Assembly (NCBI GenBank): GCA_025352825.1
Contig: JANXSG010000070.1
Location: 1-47,373 of the forward strand
Reading direction: 5' to 3'
From: Chthonomonadaceae bacterium
GTDB taxonomy: Bacteria; Armatimonadota; Chthonomonadetes; Chthonomonadales; Chthonomonadaceae
Length of the DNA: 47,373 nucleotides
The notes under the pieces are model-generated. The model searched no databases and was not told the origin of the DNA. It saw nothing but the letters and a program-made list of their open reading frames with translations. Positions 16,570 to 24,078 of this stretch are shown piece by piece. A program made the translations under genes and the position numbers. The stretch's first letter is position 1, and the number at the start of each line of letters is the position of its first letter.

Positions 16570-18009
16570 ATGAACAACCTGAATAGACGTGTCGTTGTGA
16601 TTGGCGGCGGTGTTGCTGGTATTACCGCTGCAATAGCACTGGCAGATGCGGGTATGCTGGTTGAACTAATTGAAAAACGCCCTTTTTTGGGAGGCAGAGC
16701 CTCCTCCTCACTCGATAAACACACCCATGAATTAGTGGATGAATGCCAGCATGGAACTATGCACTGCTGCACCAATCTTTCTCAACTTCTTGATCGCCTG
16801 GGTGTACTAGATAAAATTGATTATCACCGTACCATCGAATTCCTCGATTCAGAAGGCAATCGATCTGCCATACACGGCAGCAGATTACCTGCGCCACTGC
16901 ACACTGCTCCTTCATTTCTTAGATTCAAATCACTCGGGATACGAGACAAAATTGGTATCGCGCGAGCTATGCTTTTGATGCTGATTTCACCCTCCTCAGC
17001 AGAATTCGAATCCTTATCCATAGACGATTGGTTCAAGCGAACAGGGCAGACGGAACGCGCGATAAAACGATTCTGGCGTCCCATCTTGGTAAGCGCATGC
17101 AATGAAGAGCTTCATCGCATATCTTGCTATCATGGATTTAAAATACTTCGAGACGGTTTTCTGCTTAACTCTGAAGGCTATCAATTCGGCGTGCCCAGCG
17201 TACCTCTTGGTGCACTATATACCGAACCAACGATTACTGCCCTCCAGCAAAACAGTGGGGTTGTACGAACCAAAACTACGGTGGAGAGCATTCAGTTCGA
17301 TGATGAGGATAGAAGAGTGTTGGGTGTTATTCTAGTGAATGGGGAACAGATACCAGCCGACTACATAGTATGCGCTTTGCAAAGCGACCTGTTGTGGAAA
17401 ATTCTTCCAGAATCGATTCGTGAGTCGTATGCATACTTTAAAATGGTGGAGCATATCGAATTTTCTCCCATTTGCGGAGTGCATCTCTGGTTTGACCGCG
17501 CCGTCGATTGCCCGCCAGCTCTTGCACTGCTTGATTGCCAGACAGAATGGGTATTCAACAAAACGAAAAATTTTAAGACGGCCAACGTTACTAGCACCTA
17601 TTTAAGTACGGTGGTCAGCGCTTCTCGGATGCTGTCATCACGAACTAAAGAGGAAATTCTCGAAGAAACTATTCGTGATTTGCAGGCTGCACTTCCTTCA
17701 ATGAAAGGAGCCACACTACTGCGATGGCAGGTCGTCCGCTGGCCGAAAGCTACTTTTTCACCCATACCCGGCGTAGAAGGCATGCGCCCTGTTCAAAAAA
17801 GCCCGATAAAAAATCTCTATATTGCAGGCGAATGGACTCAAACAGGTTGGCCATCGACTATGGAAAGCGCTGCACGGAGTGGGTACCTTGCCGCGGAAGC
17901 ATTACTTATTGATAAAGGCTCTCCCAAAAAACTGTTGGCAGCAGACTCAAAACCTGGTAGGCTTGCGCACTTATTGGATGGTCATAGAAGGTTGGGAAAA
18001 CATGTTTAA
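16570..18009 (+). CDS. hpnE: Hydroxysqualene dehydroxylase HpnE (FAD-dependent amine-oxidase fold)
   Basis: 479 residues from ATG 16570. The N-terminal Rossmann site VVVIGGGVAGITAAIALADAG (about 7-27) is followed by the acidic beta-2 end (ELIEKRPFLGGRASSS). A C-terminal FAD-binding segment reads NLYIAGEWTQTGWPSTMESA (about 416-435). The HpnE-specific start of the substrate domain, ELVDECQHGTMHCCTNLSQL, is clear. It completes squalene synthesis. No squalene-hopene cyclase or carotenoid gene is in the window, so the end product (hopanoid or C30 carotenoid) cannot be told from here. Confidence 0.93.
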   Translation: MNNLNRRVVVIGGGVAGITAAIALADAGMLVELIEKRPFLGGRASSSLDKHTHELVDECQHGTMHCCTNLSQLLDRLGVLDKIDYHRTIEFLDSEGNRSAIHGSRLPAPLHTAPSFLRFKSLGIRDKIGIARAMLLMLISPSSAEFESLSIDDWFKRTGQTERAIKRFWRPILVSACNEELHRISCYHGFKILRDGFLLNSEGYQFGVPSVPLGALYTEPTITALQQNSGVVRTKTTVESIQFDDEDRRVLGVILVNGEQIPADYIVCALQSDLLWKILPESIRESYAYFKMVEHIEFSPICGVHLWFDRAVDCPPALALLDCQTEWVFNKTKNFKTANVTSTYLSTVVSASRMLSSRTKEEILEETIRDLQAALPSMKGATLLRWQVVRWPKATFSPIPGVEGMRPVQKSPIKNLYIAGEWTQTGWPSTMESAARSGYLAAEALLIDKGSPKKLLAADSKPGRLAHLLDGHRRLGKHV

Positions 18010-18169
18010 TAACTTCATAAAAATTGCCGCACACTACTAAATTTCCTGGTAAAATTGACAGGGAATGGAAAAATATGTTAAAATCATAATGGTTATATGT
18101 TTGCCATTCGCACAACGGCGAAGGCGACCTATCCACTCTGGATACGATACATCAATGGAGGTATTTTTG

Positions 18170-18757
18170 ATGTTGAAACATAGAAGGATTGTGCTTTCAA
18201 GCTGTGCTGCCGCACTCTCTCTGATGGGATTTTCTCAGATTGCTAATTCTCAGATTACAGTGGCAGGAACCATTTTCGCAGGACGGCTGCACAACCAGAT
18301 GCAGTTTATAATTCATAACACATCCGTATTAGATATGTTTGATTGCAGCCTAACAGGAAGAATGCAAGATGGGCCGATGATCGGGCTGGAAGATACCACA
18401 GATATCGGAACCATCCTAGCACATTCGGGTATTGTTATTGGATATAAATCTTCACTCTTTGTTCCTTTCGGTTCGCTCACCCACAACAATCCCTCATCAA
18501 ATCCTAATTACGATTTCGATTTTGAACTTCAGTTCGTAGGAGATTATAAAGATTCAGTTTTCCTGTCACATTTTAGTCCTAACATCAATATCACGGGGAT
18601 ATATATCGATTTTGAAGGTATTCAAAATCATAAAAACTTTAAACCTATCAAGGTTGCTGAGATTCTTAATCCCGTAACCCCGGAATCGGGGTCTCTGATT
18701 ACCATGTTTGCCCTATTCACTGCCAGCACATCCCTCTTAATTCGCCGCAGACATTAG
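18170..18757 (+). CDS. Exported protein with a PEP-CTERM-like C-terminal sorting signal
   Basis: 195 residues from ATG 18170, with GGAGG nine bases before it; a longer in-frame start at 18065 lacks a site. A signal peptide covers about residues 1-31 (SSCAAALSLMGFSQIANSQ). The body is a beta-rich domain of the kind seen in many exosortase substrates, with DFDFELQFVGDYKDSVFLSH near 120. The end NPVTPESGSLITMFALF is followed by a hydrophobic helix and RRRH, the three-part layout of a PEP-CTERM signal with PES in place of PEP. It is probably cut and anchored by an exosortase or archaeosortase; none is in the window. Confidence 0.75.
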   Translation: MLKHRRIVLSSCAAALSLMGFSQIANSQITVAGTIFAGRLHNQMQFIIHNTSVLDMFDCSLTGRMQDGPMIGLEDTTDIGTILAHSGIVIGYKSSLFVPFGSLTHNNPSSNPNYDFDFELQFVGDYKDSVFLSHFSPNINITGIYIDFEGIQNHKNFKPIKVAEILNPVTPESGSLITMFALFTASTSLLIRRRH

Positions 18758-18839
18758 TTACTTTTTCACGATCACTAATTACATTTTAAATCTTACAAGA
18801 CTTTCATTTCAGGGATATGAAAGTAATCTCAATTGACTT

Positions 18840-18894
18840 CACTCCCTGTTTCTCCTTCCCCTATTGCTCGATTGCACGCAAGGAAGAGGGAGTG
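18840..18894. terminator. Hairpin between convergent genes
   Basis: CACTCCCT at 18840-18847 pairs with 18887-18894, with partial pairing inside (TCTCCTT against AAGGAAGA). It sits in the 317-base gap between the PEP-CTERM gene and mscL and may end transcripts from both. Nothing else is recognised in 18758-19074. Confidence 0.5.
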
Positions 18895-19074
18895 CTAAAT
18901 AGGGAATTTGCTCCTATCAAAACAGGAACTGGTGGTCGGGTGAATTAGCTGTGGATAAGACGAAGGTGAAACAGCGCGAAAGTCTATCATTGAAATACTT
19001 GTTGAATAGATATAATTGGCTTATAGTGAAAATAACTTATAGTTCTGGCTGCTAGCTAAGGTTATCGAATGGAA

Positions 19075-19488
19075 TCATACTTGAACAGATGAGCACGCTT
19101 TACACTTTTTAGCTAGTTCGGGGATCGATTCCAAACACTCAGGACATAGTTTGGTTGGAGGAGCCGGAGGAGCAGGTTCCGATTTGAGCAGAGCCTTTGT
19201 AATCATATAAACCACGAGAGCTATGAACACAAAATCGACCACACTAGCTAAAAAATGACCATATTGAATAGCGCTTTCCGTTACTTTCCCCTTGGCATCC
19301 GTCACTGTCTTGAGCACAATCTTCGCCTCTTTCCAATCTCCAGACGGAATAATCAGGCCAATCACTGGCATCAGCAGGTCTTCCACTACAGAAGTGACTA
19401 CCTTCCCGGTAGCTCCCCCAATAATCACGCCAACGGCAAGTGCAAGTGCATTCGATTTTGTTAAAAACCCTTTGAATTCCTGAAACAT
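19075..19488 (-). CDS. mscL: Large-conductance mechanosensitive channel with C-terminal zinc ribbon
   Basis: 137 residues. GGAGGA stands about 13 bases before the ATG. The MscL signature is complete: FKGFLTKSNALALAVGVIIG (5-24), ATGKVVTSVVEDLLMPVIGL in TM1, and FLASVVDFVFIALVVYMITK in TM2. The periplasmic loop carries a Lys/Asp-rich segment. In place of the plain cytoplasmic helix, the C-terminus has a Pro-rich linker and a rubredoxin-like knuckle pair, CPEC at 118-121 and CKAC at 131-134. The pore opens under osmotic downshock; the zinc ribbon is seen in MscL of several phyla and its role is unclear. Confidence 0.93.
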   Translation of the reverse strand: MFQEFKGFLTKSNALALAVGVIIGGATGKVVTSVVEDLLMPVIGLIIPSGDWKEAKIVLKTVTDAKGKVTESAIQYGHFLASVVDFVFIALVVYMITKALLKSEPAPPAPPTKLCPECLESIPELAKKCKACSSVQV

Positions 19489-20210
19489 CTATTACTGACT
19501 CCTCCACTATTTTACTCAGACCATGGTTACAATAAAGCTGAGTATTGCCTTTTGAAAATAGGTACTGCCACTAGGACACACGTTAGACATGCAGCCAACA
19601 GAGTCTTCGTAACAGGTTCTGGGCTGGATGGTATGAACGCAGGGGACTGTGGCTAGCAAATAATAACACTCAAAATACCGATGTTACGCCTCTAAATCAT
19701 TTCGAGAAACAGGCTAGATTATTCTATGCTGATTATGCACAAGGCTGATATAAATGTCAATTATTCCTCTAGTTGGGAATGTGATGCACTCATATTCGGC
19801 TTCTTCTATTGCCACGACCAACCCTTTGGAAAGCCCAACAAGTTTCTGATCGAGCATATTTGCTGCGGAGCAGGCCATTTAGTACGATAACTTTATCGTT
19901 TGACATATTAATTTATACCTGACATTCAACAATATTATCCTGTGAGATCTATTTCATACCGCTATGTAGATCCAAAACTATCGTCACGCAGGCAAGCAAT
20001 AAGCCAGAGTGAAAGATGCGCGCGAACCTCTGTGGGATGACACCGACATAGACAGACTCCCGAGTTTTAAAATAGCCTTCATCGCGATTTCCGAACCTGA
20101 AATATGCCGGAAATGCGGGTTTAATCCAGCTCCTCCGATTTCCTTCCGCCCCTTCATGCAACGGTTACGCTTGAGAGAGCAAAAATAATATGAAAATTCC
20201 CCATTTTCCC
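19489..20210. other. 722-base gap, no gene recognised
   Basis: Several stop-free stretches occur, for example on the minus strand at 19949-20161, but they have no ribosome binding site and no family I know. Promoter elements for the LacI gene begin at 20211. Confidence 0.45.
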
Positions 20211-20239
20211 TTAACAGAGATTGGTTGCCATGTTATACT
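20211..20239 (+). promoter_or_regulatory. Predicted sigma-70 promoter of the LacI gene
   Basis: A -35 TTAACA at 20211-20216 and a -10 TATACT at 20234-20239 are separated by 17 bases. The expected start near 20246 abuts the operator-like palindrome at 20247-20262. Confidence 0.6.
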
Positions 20240-20246
20240 TTAGTCA

Positions 20247-20262
20247 TTGCAAACGTTTACCA
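20247..20262 (+). promoter_or_regulatory. LacI-family operator-like palindrome
   Basis: TTGCAAACGTTTACCA is centred on the CG of AAACGTTT, the usual centre of LacI/GalR operators. It lies right at the predicted transcription start of the LacI gene, which would fit autoregulation. Confidence 0.55.
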
Positions 20263-20284
20263 TATGGAAATACCAGAGAATATT

Positions 20285-21312
20285 ATGCGATTCACCATCC
20301 AAAGCAGCACGAAACAATTGAATATTTCTCCGGCTACTGTATCGCGGGGACTCAATAATCGAGAGAACTCCTACATCTCCGAAGCCACGAAGCAGGGTGT
20401 ACGCACGGTCGCCACGGAACTCGGCTATCGTCCTAATCGGGCGGCTCGCGCACTGGTTACCGGGAGGCCTCATGTAATCGGTATGTGGGCACAAGCTACT
20501 GCTCTGCCCTATGTCTCCCGCACTCTATACCAGGCCGCACAACATACGTGTGCCAGCGGCTACGAGATTATTGTCGGCCCCATCCCCGACGTTCATAGCC
20601 CAGATTCTCAGAACAACTTGCTGACCGAATGGCTGGTAGACGGCATTCTCGCCTTCTAATGGCTGGTAGACGGCATTCTCGCCTTCGAATGGTCGGATAG
20701 CGTGGATGCTTATCTCGAACTCAATTCCGATTTCCATACGCCAATCGTCAGTTTCGGCGCATGCACCACCAAACGTATAGATTCAGTATCGGTGGACTAC
20801 TACTCGGGTGCGGTGGAAGCCATGCGGCATCTGGTGGAATCGGGCTGCCATCGCATCCTCTACGTGGTCAATCAGTGGGGAAATGGTATGCACGAGGGCA
20901 GGTTTCGGGCGTATGTGGAAGGTATGCAGGAAGCAGGTTTATCGCCGGAGTTCGTGGTCGCCCAAGACACATTTCGTTCTCAATCACGAAAAGCAGTAAC
21001 CGAATATGTTTCGATCCATGGATGTCCAGACGGAATTTTTTTCCTATGCGATGATATGGCAATTGGCGGTTATCGAGGTCTATGCGATCTGGGTTTGTGC
21101 TCGCCCAAAGACGTTTGCTCGTAGGTTGTGACAACATTGAAGATACCGAATATCTGGAGTGTCCTCTCAGCACTATAGAGCCGCCAGTTGCCATTCTGTG
21201 CGAGACTGGGTGGACTTCCCTTCAGGCACGTATCGCTGCTCCAGAGATGTCTTTAAAGCATTTCGTACTGCCGACTCATCTACTTATTCGTGAATCGTCA
21301 CCCCGAAATTAA
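20285..21312 (+). pseudogene. LacI/GalR-family transcriptional regulator, stop and frameshift
   Basis: The start is ATG 20285 (MRFTIQSSTKQLNISPATVS). The DNA-binding headpiece is intact: LNISPATVSRGLNNRENSYI, then GYRPNRAARALVTGR. Two lesions break the ligand domain. First, a 30-bp in-frame tandem duplication (20629-20688) has GAA changed to TAA at its junction (stop 20657-20659). Second, a T is missing in the TTT at 21114-21116: the frame passes from DLGLCSPKDV into CS-stop, while one added T gives LLVGCDNIEDTEYLECPLST and so on to LIRESSPRN and TAA at 21310-21312. Everything else is well preserved. The 104-residue headpiece product might still be made and bind DNA. It stands directly before a pseudopilin gene. 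Confidence 0.85.
20629..20688 (+). repeat. 30-bp in-frame tandem duplication inside the LacI gene
   Basis: Two head-to-tail 30-base units (20629-20658, 20659-20688) differ in one base, T at 20657 against G at 20687. The duplication adds WLVDGILAFE; the base change turns the Glu codon at the junction into TAA. Confidence 0.92.
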
Positions 21313-21454
21313 GAACTCCATTTTCGGTTCGACAGCATTTCAAATTGAAAAGGAAGTGTTCCTTCGTTAAAACCGCTCCACCGTAATCTTACTTATCTCG
21401 TCGCGCAATTTTACTGTTCCACTGCCGACATTCTTATCACTTAAGGAGTGAATC

Positions 21455-22291
21455 ATGTCTCGAAAAGGTTTTACATTAATTGAACTGCTCGTGGTGATCG
21501 CTATCATCGCCATTCTGGCGGCTATTCTCTTCCCGGTCTTCGCGCAGGCCCGCGAACAGGCCCGGAAAATCTCGTGTCTGTCCAATTTGAAACAGTTGGG
21601 TCTGGCTTCCAGCATGTATTTGCAAGATTACGACGAGAGCTTCCCCAAGATTGATGAAGGCGCGAACTGGGCTCAACATGATGCGGTCATGCCCGATGGC
21701 CGCACCTATCGAGGCTGGGTCGTCTGGCCTCTTCTCCTCTATCCTTATGTCAAAAGTGGCGGGTCCAATAGCAGTAAGAGTGCGGTAAGTGCCTACACCT
21801 GCCCTTCCGATTCGCATCCTCAAAACCCGGATTGGGCCCCTATGGACGACGGCGTTGTCAATCCGCACGTAAACGATTGGGGCAAGCCCATCCCGATGAG
21901 CTACGGAGCCAATACTGACCTCACCTGGTCGGGTGGTACGAATGCACCTCTTTCGCTGGCGAACATCAGTTATCCATCCAGCACGTACTTCCTTGCGGAG
22001 CCCATGACTGACTATGCATTTGGCTTCGGTTCCTGGTGGACAGGACGCTGGTAGGGACCCAACATGTTAAACCGTGTTTTACTTACAAAGAATGTCTGTA
22101 CGGGTATGATTAATACCAACGGGCAGCCACATCTTGCCCTCGGTTCGGATCCCAGACCTTGCGCGCGCCACCAAAACGGCAACAACTTCACCTATGCCGA
22201 GGGGCATGCCAAATTCGAAAACATCATGAATAGCGACGGCTGCCGGGCGGCCCCGCAGCGCGATCAGGCGGATTGCCATACAGCTCCGTAA
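21455..22291 (+). pseudogene. DUF1559-type pseudopilin, interrupted by an in-frame TAG
   Basis: The start ATG 21455 follows AAGGAG. A prepilin peptidase site lies at [21 protein letters not shown], followed by [36 protein letters not shown], the form typical of Armatimonadota and Planctomycetota. The first product stops at TAG 22052-22054 after 199 residues. The same frame then continues for 78 codons and includes the family's C-terminal signature ARHQNGNNFTYAEGHAKFEN (about nt 22163-22222). It ends with TAA at 22289-22291. No frame change is needed, only reading of one TAG codon, so this is a nonsense mutation, a readthrough site or a sequence error. The role is probably in type II/IV-like pilus or secretion filaments. 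Confidence 0.8.
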
Positions 22292-22373
22292 GCGACAGCA
22301 CATTGGTTTCGCTGGCAGGGGACATAATTACTCCCCTGCCAGAAGTTGCTTCTACTGGGAGATAATCAACGTT

Positions 22374-22577
22374 ATGCTCAACAAAAACACCCGCTGCTTT
22401 TGTACACTTATGGCACTATTCACCCTGCTCTTGCCCCTTCTAACAGGTTGCTCCCAAGAGCAGACCGAGGTTTCTTTATCACAAAAAAAGACAGCTAACA
22501 CTGGTGATCCTCAAAACACAGATCAGGGAAAGGCCATGCGGAAAAGCTTTGAGGCGAGGCAGCAACAGGGGCACTGA
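22374..22577 (+). CDS. Small lipoprotein
   Basis: 67 residues from ATG 22374. The signal peptide ends in the lipobox LLTGC (residues 22-26), followed by a polar Gln/Lys-rich tail ending MRKSFEARQQQGH. There is no recognised domain. It lies between the pseudopilin and the TPR gene and stops four bases before the latter's ATG, so it is probably cotranscribed. Its function is unknown; small lipoproteins of this layout near DUF1559 pseudopilins may be export-associated, but that is a guess. Confidence 0.7.
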   Translation: MLNKNTRCFCTLMALFTLLLPLLTGCSQEQTEVSLSQKKTANTGDPQNTDQGKAMRKSFEARQQQGH

Positions 22578-22581
22578 TTCC

Positions 22582-23904
22582 ATGTCGACGCAATTCCGAT
22601 TCACCGGCCTTCGTTTCTGGCTCCTGTTTTTTGGTTGTGCAGCGATGATTGCAGGCTTAGGGGTTATCCATCATCCAGTTTATCAGGAGTGGAGCGTTGG
22701 CCGTCTAACGCTGACCATGCTGGTGACTGCCCTCCCGCAGCATCAGCTGGATGATCGCTGGCTGTATTTCACTGGTCTGCGGCTCAACGAAGCTTCCCGC
22801 CATGCGGAAGCCATTCCCGTTTTACAGCAGGCTACTCGTCTAGACCCCAACAGTACGCGAATTCGCGTCGCATGGACTGAGGCACAGCTTGCGGAAGGAC
22901 GTTTGGGGGAAGCGTTTTCTCAGCTCAAGCAGTTTGTCGGAATGCATCCCCGACAGGCTATGGCACATCTCTTGCTCGGACGTTTTTACCTCAGCCTCAA
23001 AACAGAGAGCCATTCGCTGGAAGAACTGGAGCAGGCAACGCGCCTTGACCCGAAACTGGCTGAAGCCTGGTCTGCGCTCGCTTCAGCGCGAACACAATTT
23101 CTAAACAACACATCCCTAGCTGCCGAAGCGGCGGAAAAAGCCTATGTGCTCGCTCCTAATGACGTGGAAAATACCCTGCAACTCGCCTATTTGAAGGGAC
23201 TAAACGGAGATGGAAAGGCACGTAACCTGTATGAGCAAGTCGTCAAGTTGGTTCCCGACCGTGCTGATGTCCTGCGGCAATATGCGGACTATTTACTCCA
23301 GTGTGGCGGTACTAGTGATGTGCACAAGGCGGAGTCAATGGCTCGACGCGCCGTTGATAAAGACCCCGACGCGCCATTAGGGCAACTGTCGCTTGGCAAT
23401 TCGCTCCTGCGAACAGGCCGTTGGCAAGAAGCTATCCCTCCACTTACTCGAGCCGCTCAGCTCATGCACAATAAGCCGGAACCTGCCCTGTATTTATCCA
23501 ATGCTTACGGAGGCCTAAAAAAAATCGGAGAGAAAAACTTCTGGCGTCGGGAATTCATTGCACGCCAGCACTATCAGAGCGAACGACAACGTCTGAGCAC
23601 AGAGATTTCCCTTCGTCCCCGCAACCGGGACTTGCTTGAGAAAATGGCATTCCTTTCGGGAACGCACGGCGACGTGAATGATGCGGTACGCTACCGCTCT
23701 CTGGCAACGGGAAAAGTTCAGGACAGCCCTGAAGTACTCGGCTCTGTAGCACAAAACTTGATTCAGAGTGGCTTTACGCTTCCCGCGCTCACCCTGGCAC
23801 GGCGCGCTCTAGAGACAGCACCCGAAAATCCGATAGCGACAAAGGTTGTTCGGCAGGCAACCGGGCTGTTGTCGCGAACCGAACACCATGATTCTGAACC
23901 CTAA
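22582..23904 (+). CDS. Membrane-anchored TPR-repeat protein
   Basis: 440 residues from ATG 22582. An N-terminal membrane helix lies at about 12-32 (FWLLFFGCAAMIAGLGVI). From residue 55 on there are about nine tetratricopeptide-like repeats, with phrases such as YFTGLRLNEASRHAEAIPVL, QATRLDPNSTRIRVAWTEAQ, LGRFYLSL, EQATRLDPKLAEAWSALASA and AVDKDPDAPLGQLSLGNSLL. It should be a periplasmic or outer-face scaffold for protein-protein contacts. The partner is not visible; the neighbours (pseudopilin, small lipoprotein) suggest an envelope role. The gap 23905-24078 holds no gene. Confidence 0.85.
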   Translation: MSTQFRFTGLRFWLLFFGCAAMIAGLGVIHHPVYQEWSVGRLTLTMLVTALPQHQLDDRWLYFTGLRLNEASRHAEAIPVLQQATRLDPNSTRIRVAWTEAQLAEGRLGEAFSQLKQFVGMHPRQAMAHLLLGRFYLSLKTESHSLEELEQATRLDPKLAEAWSALASARTQFLNNTSLAAEAAEKAYVLAPNDVENTLQLAYLKGLNGDGKARNLYEQVVKLVPDRADVLRQYADYLLQCGGTSDVHKAESMARRAVDKDPDAPLGQLSLGNSLLRTGRWQEAIPPLTRAAQLMHNKPEPALYLSNAYGGLKKIGEKNFWRREFIARQHYQSERQRLSTEISLRPRNRDLLEKMAFLSGTHGDVNDAVRYRSLATGKVQDSPEVLGSVAQNLIQSGFTLPALTLARRALETAPENPIATKVVRQATGLLSRTEHHDSEP

Positions 23905-24078
23905 GCTGGCATAGCCAGAACCAAAACTCGTTGCGAAGAATTGAATTTCTATGCTATATGGATTCCGCCATATGTGCTTCGCTCACAATCTAATAACATG
24001 CAGGATACATCTCTAAATATGGTGTATGTTTTATAACATCATTTCATCTTGCCTCGTAGATACCTAGGAGATACAGCC

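Noticed and set aside
19949-20161. A 70-codon minus-strand frame (ending ...CVTIVLDLHSGMK)
   Set aside because: It has no ribosome binding site and no family I can name with confidence, although the text reads protein-like. A search would decide.
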